From the NCBI RefSeq assembly GCF_009800965.1, contig NZ_WUAF01000027.1, positions 1 to 44,919 on the forward strand: a stretch of 44,919 nt of DNA, in the 5' to 3' direction. The DNA comes from Cognatazoarcus halotolerans. GTDB taxonomy: Bacteria > Pseudomonadota > Gammaproteobacteria > Burkholderiales > Rhodocyclaceae. The notes under the pieces were generated by a model. The model saw nothing but the letters and a program-made list of their open reading frames with translations, was not told where the DNA came from and did no database searches. The position numbers were made by a program, and so were the translations under genes. Within the stretch, counting starts at the first letter, position 1. Each line of letters opens with the position of its first letter. This document shows positions 19,475-28,027 of the stretch, piece by piece.

Positions 19475-20233
19475 TCATTGGCTCGCGACGCTGCGCTGCA
19501 CCCGCATCTTGCGGACCATGGCGTCGAAGAACTTCACCGCGAAGCCACCCTCGCGAATCAGCATCTGGGTCAGATCGGCACATTTCTGGCTGATTGCGGG
19601 CTCGAGCGGGGTGTCCTCGCCCGGGATCGTGCCTGCCTGGCACTGGATCTCGGCCGCGCGCTGCACTGTCCATAGCAGGAAGAAGGTCCGCGGAATGTCC
19701 ATCTCGCCAACCGCCACGCCATGGTTGCGCAGCACCAGGATGTGTTTGTCGCCGAGGCTCGCGAGCATGCGTGCCTTCTCTTCGGCAAACAGCGTGATGC
19801 CCTCGAAGGCGTGGTAGCCGACGCGGCCGTAGAGTTGCGCGCCGTAGAAGTTGTCGTGGCTGAAGCCGGCCTTTTTCTGGGCCACCGCCGACACCGGGTT
19901 GGTGTGGGTGTGGATGACGCAGTGGATGTCCTCGCGGGCACCGTGGATCGCGCTGTGCAGGGCGAAGCCGGCCGGGTTGGCATCGTAGGGGGAGGGTTCC
20001 ACCTTGTTGCCCTCGAGGTCCACCTTGAGCAGGTTTGCGGGCGTCACCTCGGTGTAGTTGAGCCCGAAGGGATTCACCAGGTAGGCGTGTTCGCGCCCGG
20101 GCAGGCGCGCCGAGATGTGGTTGAAGATGGTCTCGGTCCAGCCGAAGAAATCGACCAGGTGGTAGCAGTGGGCGAGCTGCACGCGCAGCGCCCATTCCTC
20201 TTCGCTGATGTGGCTCGGTTTGTCGCTGTTCAT
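19475..20233 (-). CDS. Class II aldolase/adducin-family protein
   Basis: The 252-aa cytoplasmic enzyme has the class II aldolase fold. Zinc ligands are visible in VIHTHTNPV (about 107-115) and VLRNHGVAVGE, with an N-terminal NHISAR motif typical of the family. Members cleave or epimerise sugar phosphates, or decarboxylate or cleave hydroxy acids. The substrate here is unknown, but position in the catabolic block suggests a hydroxylated carboxylic intermediate. ATG 20233 overlaps the stop of the reductase gene (ATGA), so the two are co-translated and probably act in sequence. Confidence 0.82.
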   Translation of the reverse strand: MNSDKPSHISEEEWALRVQLAHCYHLVDFFGWTETIFNHISARLPGREHAYLVNPFGLNYTEVTPANLLKVDLEGNKVEPSPYDANPAGFALHSAIHGAREDIHCVIHTHTNPVSAVAQKKAGFSHDNFYGAQLYGRVGYHAFEGITLFAEEKARMLASLGDKHILVLRNHGVAVGEMDIPRTFFLLWTVQRAAEIQCQAGTIPGEDTPLEPAISQKCADLTQMLIREGGFAVKFFDAMVRKMRVQRSVASQ

Positions 20234-21243
20234 GATGGCTCCTGGGGTCGAGGTGTCGCCGCGGCCTGCCGGCCACGGAAACGGGCAAGGGCGATCACCT
20301 TGCGGGTGACCGGCATGGGAATGTCGAAACGCGCGGCAAGCTCGAGCACCGCGTCGCCGATCGCGGCGAGCTCGAGCCGGCGGCCGTGGTCGAGGTCCTG
20401 CAGCATCGAGGTGCGAACCGGCCCCATTGCTGCGCCCAGTTCAAGAAAGCTGAGCGGATCGATCTCCACCCGCGCGCCGTAGCTCGCCGCCACCAGCAGG
20501 GTCTCGCGCATGATCGCGATCACCGTGTCCTGCAGCTCGCCGGGGCGGTAGATCTCCTCCAGTGTCGCGCCGCTCACCACCGACAGCGGGTTGGTGCTGA
20601 TGTTGGCGATGATCTTGGTCCACAGCTTGTCGCGAATTCGTTCCAGCGGGCGGGCCTCGATGCCTGCGCCGGCGAGTACCCCGCAGAGGTCTTGCAGACG
20701 CTCGCTCGATGGCTTGTCCAGTTCGCCGAGCATGATCAGGTGGGGATTGGGCGCGCGGACCTTGCCGGGTGCGTCGGACTCGGCGGTGATGAACACCACG
20801 CTACCGAGTACCTGCGCCAGCGGCAGGCTGGCGGCGAGCACCCCGTCGGGGTCGACCGATTTGACCGGGGCGTTGGCGAAGCGTCCGCCTTCGCCATGGA
20901 AATACCACCAGGGCACGCCGTTGAGGGCCGGAACGATGACGGTATCCGGGGTGATCAGCGGCGCCAGGCCCGGTGCCATGGCCGGCAGGTCGTGCGCCTT
21001 GGTGCAGGTGAAGAGGATGTCCTGGGGACCAAGCTCTGTGGCGTCGCCGGCGCGAACCGGGACCTGGTGATCGCCTTCCCGGTCCGTGAGGCACACCCCG
21101 TCGCGGCGCAGTACCTGCAGCGTGGCACCGCGCGCCAATACGCTCACCGCGTGGCCGGCGAGGCCCAGCCGGGCGGCGAGCGTGCAGCCGATGGCGCCCG
21201 CGCCTGCAATGCAGATCCGCTTTGGTGACGAGCCTGGACTCAT
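20230..21243 (-). CDS. 2-dehydropantoate 2-reductase-family oxidoreductase
   Basis: The 337-aa protein has the ApbA/PanE fold: nucleotide motif GAGAIGCTLAARL near the N-terminus, the CTKAHDLPA segment where PanE has its catalytic Lys region, and DKLWTKIIANISTNPLS in the C-terminal helical domain with Lys and Asn of the family. It would reduce a 2-oxo acid or oxidise a 2-hydroxy acid with NADP(H). A role in pantothenate synthesis is unlikely given its coupling to the class II aldolase and transporter genes. GGGGAG lies upstream of ATG 21243. A 138-bp gap with no visible gene separates it from livF. Confidence 0.82.
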   Translation of the reverse strand: MSPGSSPKRICIAGAGAIGCTLAARLGLAGHAVSVLARGATLQVLRRDGVCLTDREGDHQVPVRAGDATELGPQDILFTCTKAHDLPAMAPGLAPLITPDTVIVPALNGVPWWYFHGEGGRFANAPVKSVDPDGVLAASLPLAQVLGSVVFITAESDAPGKVRAPNPHLIMLGELDKPSSERLQDLCGVLAGAGIEARPLERIRDKLWTKIIANISTNPLSVVSGATLEEIYRPGELQDTVIAIMRETLLVAASYGARVEIDPLSFLELGAAMGPVRTSMLQDLDHGRRLELAAIGDAVLELAARFDIPMPVTRKVIALARFRGRQAAATPRPQEPS

Positions 21244-21381
21244 TGCGTGCGCTCCCCTGTCATGGCCGGCGCCAGGCCGGTGGCGGTGCGGTGAAATCCG
21301 GCGTGAACGGCCGAGCCTTCGAGGCAGCGGCGCCGGGGACGTGTGGCGGACGTGGTGGTGGGTACGAACATGATCGGGACA

Positions 21382-22161
21382 TCAGGTCGCCAGCATGTCC
21401 TGATGCTTGCCACCGAGGCCGAGATAGGTCTCGATCACGCGCGGGTCGTCGGCAAGTGTCCGCGCCGGCCCTTCCATGGCGACGCTGCCGGTTTCCAGCA
21501 CATAGGCGTAGTCCGCCACCTGCAGTGCGGCGCGGGCGTTCTGCTCGACCAGCAGGATCGACACGCCGCGACGGCGCAACTCGGCGATGATGCGGAAGAT
21601 CTCGCGCACGATCAGCGGGGCGAGGCCCAGGCTGGGCTCGTCGAGCATCAGCAGGCGCGGTCTGGCCATCAGCGCGCGGCCCACCGCGAGCATCTGCCGC
21701 TCGCCACCCGACAAGGTACCGGCAAGCTGCCTGCGCCGCTCCTTGAGGCGGGGGAAGAGGCCGAACACCTCCTCCATGGTCTCGCGGTGGTCGCGCTTGC
21801 CGCCGCGGTAGCGCTGGAAGGCACCGAGCAGCAGGTTGTCTTCTACGCTCATCTCGCCGAAGAGTTCGCGTTTTTCGGGCACCAGGTTCATGCCCCGCGT
21901 GACCATGCGTTCGACCGAGGGCACGCCCTCGACGCTGCCGTCGAAGCTGACCTCGCCCTTCGAGCCGAGCAGCCCCATGATGGCTGACAGCATGGTGGTC
22001 TTGCCGGCGCCGTTGGGGCCGATCACGGTGACGATCTGGCCCTCTCCGACGACGAGGTTGGCCTTGGTGAGGGCTTCCACCTTGCCGTAGGCGACGGTGA
22101 GGTCGCGCACCTCGAGGACGGTGCGGGTGGCGGTATTGGTTTCGACACGGGCCAGCATCAT
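21382..22161 (-). CDS. livF: Branched-chain-type ABC transporter ATP-binding protein LivF
   Basis: The 259-aa ATPase is one of two nucleotide-binding subunits of a HAAT-type importer. Walker A GPNGAGKTT, signature LSGGERQML, Walker B LLMLDEPSLGLAP and the LVEQNAR switch region identify LivF rather than LivG. The short family-typical C-terminus ends near GLGGKHQDMLAT. The start is one of two adjacent ATGs (22161/22158) overlapping the stop of the LivM-LivG fusion. In this locus the importer probably takes up an aromatic or indolic acid, as related systems do in Rhodopseudomonas and Thauera. Confidence 0.93.
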   Translation of the reverse strand: MMLARVETNTATRTVLEVRDLTVAYGKVEALTKANLVVGEGQIVTVIGPNGAGKTTMLSAIMGLLGSKGEVSFDGSVEGVPSVERMVTRGMNLVPEKRELFGEMSVEDNLLLGAFQRYRGGKRDHRETMEEVFGLFPRLKERRRQLAGTLSGGERQMLAVGRALMARPRLLMLDEPSLGLAPLIVREIFRIIAELRRRGVSILLVEQNARAALQVADYAYVLETGSVAMEGPARTLADDPRVIETYLGLGGKHQDMLAT

Positions 22162-24023
22162 TCCACCCCTCCAAGATAGGCTTCCAGCACTGCGGGATTC
22201 TTCTGTACCTCGTCGGGCAGGCCTTCGGCGATCTTTTCGCCGAACTCCATGACCACCACCCGATCCACCAGGTTCATGACGAAATCCATGTCGTGTTCGA
22301 CGATGAGGATCGCCATGCCTTCGGCGCGCAGCCTGCGCAGCAGATCGCCGAGGGCTTCCTTCTCCTTGTAGCGCAGGCCCGCGGCGGGCTCGTCGAGCAG
22401 CAGCAGGCAAGGGTCGGCGGCCAGCGCACGGGCGATCTCGAGGATGCGCTGCTGGCCCAGGGCGAGGCTGCCGGCTTCCGCGAACATGTGCTCGCCCAGG
22501 CCGACGCGTTCGATCTGGCGTGCCGCCTCCTTGAGCAGGCGCGCTTCCTCGGCGCGGTCGAGGCGCCAGGCCGAAGGCAGCACGCTGCGGCTGCCGCGCA
22601 TGTGCGCGCCGATCGCCACGTTGTCGAGCACGCTCATCGTCGGCAGCAGCTTGACGTGCTGGAAGGTGCGGCTCATGCCCATGCGCGCGATCTCGCGCGA
22701 GTCCTTGCCGGCCACCGGCTGGCCGCGGAACAGCACCTCGCCGGCGCTCGGCGTGTCCACCCCCGAGAGCTGGTTGAACATGGTGCTCTTGCCGGCGCCG
22801 TTGGGACCGATCAGGGCGAGGATCTCGCCCGCCCTGACCTCCAGGCTCATATTGTTGTTGGCGACCAGTCCGCCGAACTTGCGGGTCACGTTCTTCGCCT
22901 CGAGGATGAGCTCGCCCTTGGCCGGCATCGGCCGGCGCGCCAGCGGTTCGGCCGAGGCGCTGATCTGCTTGTGCACCGCGCGCACCGGCACCAGCTTTGC
23001 CAGCAGCGGCCAGATGCCGTCACGGGCACGCTGCAGGATCAGCACCATCATGATGCCGAAGACGATCACCTCGAAATTGCCGGAGGCACCCAGCAGTTGC
23101 GGCAGCAGATCCTGCAGCCATTGCTTCATCACGGTGATCACGCCGGCCCCGACCAGCGCACCCCATACGTGACCAGCGCCGCCCACCACCGCCATGAAGA
23201 GATACTCGATGCCGATGTGCAGGCCGAACGGTGTCGGATTCACGAAGCGCTGCATGTGGGCATACAGCCAGCCGGAGGCGCAGGCCAGCAGCGCGGCGAT
23301 GACGAAGATGACCATGCGCGAGCGCGAGGTATTCACCCCCATCGCCTCGGCCATCACCATGCCACCCTTGAGCGCGCGGATCGCACGGCCCTCACGCGAG
23401 TCGAGCAGGTTGCGGGTGGTCAGCACCGCGGCGAGCAGGAAGGCCCAGATCAGGTAGAAGATCTCGCCGCCCTTGTCGAGCTCCCAGCCGAACAGGCTGA
23501 TCGGCGGAATGCCGGTCATGCCGGTGTGGCCGCCGAGGATGTCCATGGTGCCGAACAGGAAGTACAGCGAGATCCCCCAGGCAATGGTGCCCAGCGGCAG
23601 GTAGTGGCCGGAGAGGCGCAGCGTGATCGAGCCGATGAGGATCGCCACCACCGCGGTGAGCACCAGGCCGACGAGCAGCGCCAGCCAGGGCGAGCCGGCG
23701 GCCCAGGCGATCCAGCCGGGCAGTTCGGTGGCGGTGGTGAGCACCGCGGTGGTGTAGGCGCCGAGACCCACGAACGCGGCCTGGCCAAAGCTGGTGAGCC
23801 CGCCCACGCCGGTGAGCAGCACCAGCCCGAGGGCCACCAGCGCGTAGAGGCCGATGTAGTTGAGCAGGGTAACCTGGAACTCCGGCAGCACCATCGGTGC
23901 AAAGGCCAGCGCGGCGAGGAAGACCGCGAGTACGGTGCGGGTCGAGGGGGCGTTCGAGCGGCGCGTCTGCGGTACTGTGGTGCTGGCCGGAGTGCCGGGT
24001 TCCGTTTGCAGGCGGGGGTTCAT
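22158..24023 (-). CDS. LivM-LivG fusion: ABC importer permease plus ATPase
   Basis: One 621-aa polypeptide joins two subunits normally made separately. Residues 1-345 are a LivM-type permease with about ten membrane helices, including the conserved [17 protein letters not shown] region. Residues 372-621 are a LivG-type ATPase with Walker [10 protein letters not shown] (406-414), a degenerate signature [21 protein letters not shown], and [10 protein letters not shown]. The linker (about 345-372) contains [10 protein letters not shown] and no stop or frameshift. GGAGGA precedes ATG 24023, which overlaps the LivH stop (ATGA). With LivF this still gives two ATPase domains per half-transporter set. 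Confidence 0.92.
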   Translation of the reverse strand: MNPRLQTEPGTPASTTVPQTRRSNAPSTRTVLAVFLAALAFAPMVLPEFQVTLLNYIGLYALVALGLVLLTGVGGLTSFGQAAFVGLGAYTTAVLTTATELPGWIAWAAGSPWLALLVGLVLTAVVAILIGSITLRLSGHYLPLGTIAWGISLYFLFGTMDILGGHTGMTGIPPISLFGWELDKGGEIFYLIWAFLLAAVLTTRNLLDSREGRAIRALKGGMVMAEAMGVNTSRSRMVIFVIAALLACASGWLYAHMQRFVNPTPFGLHIGIEYLFMAVVGGAGHVWGALVGAGVITVMKQWLQDLLPQLLGASGNFEVIVFGIMMVLILQRARDGIWPLLAKLVPVRAVHKQISASAEPLARRPMPAKGELILEAKNVTRKFGGLVANNNMSLEVRAGEILALIGPNGAGKSTMFNQLSGVDTPSAGEVLFRGQPVAGKDSREIARMGMSRTFQHVKLLPTMSVLDNVAIGAHMRGSRSVLPSAWRLDRAEEARLLKEAARQIERVGLGEHMFAEAGSLALGQQRILEIARALAADPCLLLLDEPAAGLRYKEKEALGDLLRRLRAEGMAILIVEHDMDFVMNLVDRVVVMEFGEKIAEGLPDEVQKNPAVLEAYLGGVE

Positions 24024-25057
24024 TCTTCTTCCTCCACGTGACGGCTGGTCAGTGAGCGCCACAGCAGGAAGGGGATGATCAGGGTGAATACGATCACTTC
24101 CTTGTAGGTACTCGCGAAGAAGGCCGAGAAGGCTTCGATGAGGCCGACCAGCAGCGCGCCGAGGGCGGCCACCGGGTAGCTCGCGAGGCCGCCGATGATC
24201 GATCCGACGAAGCCCTTGAGGCTGATGATGAAGCCCGAATCGAAATAGATGGTGGTGATCGGCGCGATGAGGATGCCGGACAGCGCGCCGATGAGTGCTG
24301 CCAGGAAGAAGCTGGCCTTGCCCGCGAACACAGGCGAGATGCCCATCAGCCGGGCGCCGACGCGATTTACCGCGGTGGCGCGCAGCGCCTTGCCGTAGAG
24401 CGTGCGCTCGAAGAACAGGTATAGCGCCACGATCAGCGCCAGCGAAGCGGTGAGCACCCACAGCGTCTGTGCGTTGAGCGTGATCGGCCCGAGCTCGAGA
24501 CCACCCTCGCCGAAGGGTTGGGTGCGGGCGCCTTCGGGGCCGAAGATCAGCAGGCCGACACCGACCATTGCCACATGCAGCGCGACCGAGACGATCAGCA
24601 GGATCAGTACGGGTGCGTTGGCGATCGGCTGATAGAAGAGGCGGTAGCACAGCGGCCCGAGCGGCACCACCAGGGCCAGCGTGAGCGCGGCCTGGAGGGC
24701 CATCGGCAGAGACTCGAGCGGCAGCACCTGGATGAGGCCGATGAGCACGAAGGGATAGCCCAGGCGCAGCGCCTGGCCGGTGCCGAAGCGGTAGCGGCCG
24801 GTGTCGCGGCGGCCCGCCAGCAGATCGGCGATGGTGGCGATGACGGCCAGCAGGGCGAGCAACCACACCAGCGCGGGCGCATGGCCGGCCTGCAGTGTCG
24901 CCATCGTCAGCGCGCCGAAGGCGACGAATTCGCCCTGTGGAATGAACAGTACCCGGGTTACGGTGAAGACCAGCAGGATCGACAGGGCCAGCAGGGCGTA
25001 GATCGCCCCGTTGGTCATGCCGTCCTGGCCGAGGAGCATGGCTATCTGAAGGTTCAT
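24020..25057 (-). CDS. livH: Branched-chain-type ABC transporter permease LivH
   Basis: The 345-aa inner-membrane protein has about eight hydrophobic helices and the LivH-typical GAIYALLALSILLVFTVTRVLFIPQGEF start and RATAVNRVGARLMGISP cytoplasmic loop. It is somewhat longer than E. coli LivH because of an insert around residues 75-100 (DLLAGRRDTGRYRFG). ATG 25057 matches the family start; no strong ribosome site is visible. It lies 236 bp after the binding-protein gene, with an mRNA hairpin between, and overlaps the fusion gene by four bases. Confidence 0.92.
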   Translation of the reverse strand: MNLQIAMLLGQDGMTNGAIYALLALSILLVFTVTRVLFIPQGEFVAFGALTMATLQAGHAPALVWLLALLAVIATIADLLAGRRDTGRYRFGTGQALRLGYPFVLIGLIQVLPLESLPMALQAALTLALVVPLGPLCYRLFYQPIANAPVLILLIVSVALHVAMVGVGLLIFGPEGARTQPFGEGGLELGPITLNAQTLWVLTASLALIVALYLFFERTLYGKALRATAVNRVGARLMGISPVFAGKASFFLAALIGALSGILIAPITTIYFDSGFIISLKGFVGSIIGGLASYPVAALGALLVGLIEAFSAFFASTYKEVIVFTLIIPFLLWRSLTSRHVEEEE

Positions 25058-25160
25058 CTGTGCAACGGTCCTTCTGCTTGGGGGACCCCGTCCGTCTCCC
25101 CGGCGGGGTCTGTTCATCCCGGCACCGGCGCATCCGCAGAACGAGCGAACCCGCCGGGCG

Positions 25161-25195
25161 CCGCCCGCGACAGGCATGGACCTGTCGCGAGGCGG
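25161..25195 (-). promoter_or_regulatory. mRNA hairpin between binding-protein and permease genes
   Basis: CGCGACAGG-catgga-CCTGTCGCG is a perfect 9-bp stem with a 6-nt loop, extended by five more pairs (CCGCC/GGCGG) across a one-base bulge. No U-run follows. It probably protects the upstream mRNA or partly attenuates read-through, so that binding protein is made in excess over membrane subunits. Confidence 0.55.
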
Positions 25196-25293
25196 TGTCT
25201 CCGGGACATCTCGGACTCTTGCCGCGGACGGGCTGGCCGCCCGCGGTTGAGCCTCTGACCGCTACGCTTCGGCGCGCGGTATTGGCAGCGGAA

Positions 25294-26445
25294 TTACTTG
25301 AGGAGGCGCCAGGTGCCGTCTTTCACCGTGATCATTTCGCGGCCGCGGTCGTCGAAGCCGCTGTGATCGGTCGGCGACATGTTGTAGACGCCTTGGGTGC
25401 CGACCAGCTCGTGGGTCTGTTCGAGCGCGTCGCGCAGTGCCGCGCGGAACTCCGGCGTGCCCGGCTTGCCTTTCTTCTCGGCCAGCGGGATGGCCTTCTC
25501 GAGCAGCAGGCCCGCGTCATAGACGTTGGCGCCGAAGGTGGCCGGCTTCTCGCCGTTGAGTTTCTCGTAGGCGGCGATGTATTCGCTGGCGACCTTCTTG
25601 GACGGATTGCTGTCGGGAATCTCGCCGAGCACCAGCATCAGGCTGGCGGCGAGCACGGTGCCCTCGACCTTCTTGCCGCCGAGCTTGAGGAAGCCGGGCA
25701 GCGCGGCGCCGTGGGTCTGGTACATGTGGCCCTTGTAGCCGAGATCGTAGAGAGTGGTCTCGGGCAACACCGAGGGGCCGCCCGGGGCGGTCACCAGCAC
25801 CGCGTCGGGCTTGGCGGCGATGATCTTCAGGGCCTGGCCGGTGACCGAGTTGTCAGAGCGGTTGAACTTCTCGCTGGCGACGATCTTGATGCCGGCCTTG
25901 TCGGTGAGCCCGGCCATGACCTTGGCCCAGTTCTCGCCGTAGGGGTCGGCGGTGCCGATCAGGCCGAGCGTCTTGACGTTGTGCTTGGCCATGTAATCCA
26001 CCAGCGCCTTGGCGATGATGTCGTCGTTCTGGGTGGTCTTGAAGACCCATTTCTTCTGGTCGGTCATCGGCAGCACCACCGCGGCGGTGCCGACCGGTGC
26101 GAGCATCGGCACGCCGGCGTCGGCGACGAACTGGATCACGCCCATCGCGTTGGGCGAGCCCGAAGGTCCGATGATCGCGTCGACCTTCTCCTCGCTGATG
26201 AGCTTCTTCACCGCCTTGACCGATTCGGTGGGGTCGCTCGCATCGTCGAGCGCGATGTATTCCACGGTGAGGTCGCCGATCTTCTTCGGCAACAGCGGCA
26301 CCGTGTTCTTCTGGGGAATGCCGACCAGCGCGGTGGGGCCGGTGGCGGATGACACCACGCCGACCTTCACCTGGGCGAAGGCGCTGGCCGAGGCGGCGGC
26401 GAGGGAGGCGAGGGCGAGGCTGGCTGCGACTTTCGTGAGGTTCAT
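25294..26445 (-). CDS. Periplasmic substrate-binding protein of Liv-type ABC importer
   Basis: The 383-aa precursor has a Sec signal peptide (MNLTKVAASLALASLAAASASAFA) and a type I periplasmic binding fold. Family features include VGVVSSATGPTALVG at the mature N-terminus, IIGPSGSPNAMGV, and a DPYGENW hinge-region segment. Leu/Ile-binding-protein relatives in aromatic degraders bind benzoates and other aryl acids. Here the catabolic genes suggest indole-3-acetate or a similar acid, which is inference. GGAG lies 7 bases before ATG 26445. It follows the SDR gene by 40 bp in the same operon. Confidence 0.92.
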   Translation of the reverse strand: MNLTKVAASLALASLAAASASAFAQVKVGVVSSATGPTALVGIPQKNTVPLLPKKIGDLTVEYIALDDASDPTESVKAVKKLISEEKVDAIIGPSGSPNAMGVIQFVADAGVPMLAPVGTAAVVLPMTDQKKWVFKTTQNDDIIAKALVDYMAKHNVKTLGLIGTADPYGENWAKVMAGLTDKAGIKIVASEKFNRSDNSVTGQALKIIAAKPDAVLVTAPGGPSVLPETTLYDLGYKGHMYQTHGAALPGFLKLGGKKVEGTVLAASLMLVLGEIPDSNPSKKVASEYIAAYEKLNGEKPATFGANVYDAGLLLEKAIPLAEKKGKPGTPEFRAALRDALEQTHELVGTQGVYNMSPTDHSGFDDRGREMITVKDGTWRLLK

Positions 26446-26485
26446 GGTTTGACTCCGTTATGTCTCGCTAGGGGATGGTCCGACT

Positions 26486-27214
26486 TCAGATGGTGATGCT
26501 GCCGATGCTCGCGCCGCCGCAGACGTAGAGCGTCTGGCCGGTGACGAAGCTGTTGTCCGGAGCGGCGAAGAACATGACCGCGCGGGTCACGTCGTCGGCG
26601 CGTCCGACGCGCCGCACCGGGATGCTCGCGGCGAGCGCCTTGTCGCGTTCGCTGCCGGCCTCGATGACTGCGTAGTACATGTCGGTCTGGATTGGCCCCG
26701 GGGCGACCACGTTGACCGTGATGCCCTTGGGGGCCAGCTCCAGCGCCCAGGTACGCGCCATGCCGATCATGCCGGCCTTGGTGGCCGAATAGGCGGTGCG
26801 GGTGGGCAGGCCCAGCGCGCCGCGGGATGACATCAGCACCACGCGACCGAAGCCGCGTGCGCTCATGCCCGGCAGGAAGGCCTGCATCAGGCTGATCGCC
26901 GCGCCGAGATGAATCTGGGTGAGGCCCTGCAACTCGTCGAGCGTGACATCGCCGAGCAGCTTGGGCCAGATCACGCCGGCGTTGTGGATGAAGTGGCTCA
27001 CCGGGAAATCGCGCGCGATCTGCTGCGCGGCCTCCTCGGTGGCCGCCGCGTCGAGCAGGTCCACCTGCACGCTGGTGAAGCGCGGGTGATCCCATTCCGG
27101 TGCGCGGCGGGCCAGGTTCACCACCTCGTAGCCATCCGCCAGCATGCGCTGGCAGATGTCCGCGCCGATGCCCGCCGAACCGCCGGTGACCACTGCGACC
27201 TGTCTATCGCTCAT
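26486..27214 (-). CDS. Short-chain dehydrogenase/reductase (active-site complete)
   Basis: The 242-aa classical SDR has TGGSAGIG (10-17) for NAD(P), NAG (78-80), Ser129/130 and the catalytic pair Tyr142-Lys146 in AYSATK, followed by VNVVAPGPIQT. It is thus expected to be active, in contrast to the dead SDR domain encoded two genes upstream. In a Rieske pathway the natural job is dehydrogenation of the cis-dihydrodiol; for an indole substrate that would turn the 2,3-diol into a 2-oxo-3-hydroxy (dioxindole) product. GAGGAG precedes ATG 27214. It is 10 bp from the cyclase-family gene. Confidence 0.9.
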   Translation of the reverse strand: MSDRQVAVVTGGSAGIGADICQRMLADGYEVVNLARRAPEWDHPRFTSVQVDLLDAAATEEAAQQIARDFPVSHFIHNAGVIWPKLLGDVTLDELQGLTQIHLGAAISLMQAFLPGMSARGFGRVVLMSSRGALGLPTRTAYSATKAGMIGMARTWALELAPKGITVNVVAPGPIQTDMYYAVIEAGSERDKALAASIPVRRVGRADDVTRAVMFFAAPDNSFVTGQTLYVCGGASIGSITI

Positions 27215-27224
27215 CGTCGTCTCC

Positions 27225-28010
27225 TCAGCCGTTGGTCACGATCGCCATGACCCGCAGCGGGCTGCCGGAGCCGTTGCGGATCTTGAGCGGGGCGGCAAAG
27301 ATCAGCGCGCCCTGGGGCGGCAGCTGATCGAGGTTGGTGAGGCATTGCAGGCCGTAGCGGTTGTTGCCGTGCATGAAGTAGTGGCAGGGGTAGGGCGGAT
27401 TGAGGTGATGCGCCTGACCGGCGTCGGTGCCGACCGATTCGGTGCCGAAACCATGCACGTTCCGTTCCCGGATCAGCCAGGGCACCACTTCGGCGTCGGG
27501 GCCCGGCGAATGGGCGCCGTCCTCGGCCATGTTGAGGTATTCCTTCGGCGTGACGCGTTTCGACCAGTCGGTGCGCAGCAGCACCCAGGCCCGCTCGGGA
27601 ATGCGGCCGTGCTGTTCTTCCCAGCGCTTGACGTAGTCGATGGTGAGCAGGAAGTCGGGGTTTTCGGCGGACTCCGCGGAGACGTCGATGACGCAGGCCG
27701 CGGCGATGAAATTCTCCACCGGGATCGAATCGACGGTGTTGTCCGGCAGATCCTTGCCGCTGACCCAATGCACCGGTGCGTCGAAGTGGGTGCCGGTGTG
27801 CTCCGACATCGAGAAGTTGTTCCAGTACCACGCCGGGCCACGCTCGTCGTAGCGCGAGATCTCCTCGATGCGGAAGGGCCAGGCCTGGCCGAACTCGGGC
27901 GGCAGGACGATGGTGGGGAACTCCGGCGCGAGGGTCTGGGTGAGGTCCACCAGCCTGAGCCGGCCGGCGAGGAACTCGGTCATAAACTGGGCGAGGACGG
28001 GGTTGCTCAT
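27225..28010 (-). CDS. Cyclase-family metal-dependent hydrolase, isatin hydrolase-like
   Basis: The 261-aa enzyme has the family's metal signature SEHTGTHFDAPVHW, with His71, His75, Asp77 and His81 as ligands, preceded by WYWNNFS. Longer than KynB and similar in length to isatin hydrolases, it fits hydrolysis of the isatin lactam to isatinate. Other cyclic substrates are possible. GGAG sits 9 bases before ATG 28010; an in-frame ATG at 28031 overlaps the upstream stop codon and cannot be excluded. The gene lies between the DUF35-SDR fusion and the active SDR, in one operon. Confidence 0.82.
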   Translation of the reverse strand: MSNPVLAQFMTEFLAGRLRLVDLTQTLAPEFPTIVLPPEFGQAWPFRIEEISRYDERGPAWYWNNFSMSEHTGTHFDAPVHWVSGKDLPDNTVDSIPVENFIAAACVIDVSAESAENPDFLLTIDYVKRWEEQHGRIPERAWVLLRTDWSKRVTPKEYLNMAEDGAHSPGPDAEVVPWLIRERNVHGFGTESVGTDAGQAHHLNPPYPCHYFMHGNNRYGLQCLTNLDQLPPQGALIFAAPLKIRNGSGSPLRVMAIVTNG

Positions 28011-28027
28011 GGGGCTGTCTCCGGGTG

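Noticed and set aside
22293-24041. A 582-codon plus-strand open frame opposite the LivM-LivG fusion
   Set aside because: Antisense shadow with no domain; codon pattern follows the minus-strand gene.
27225-28010. Second kynurenine formamidase
   Set aside because: The protein is longer than KynB, has a different signature context, and is embedded in the dioxygenase operon; a KynB is already present at 7935-8564.
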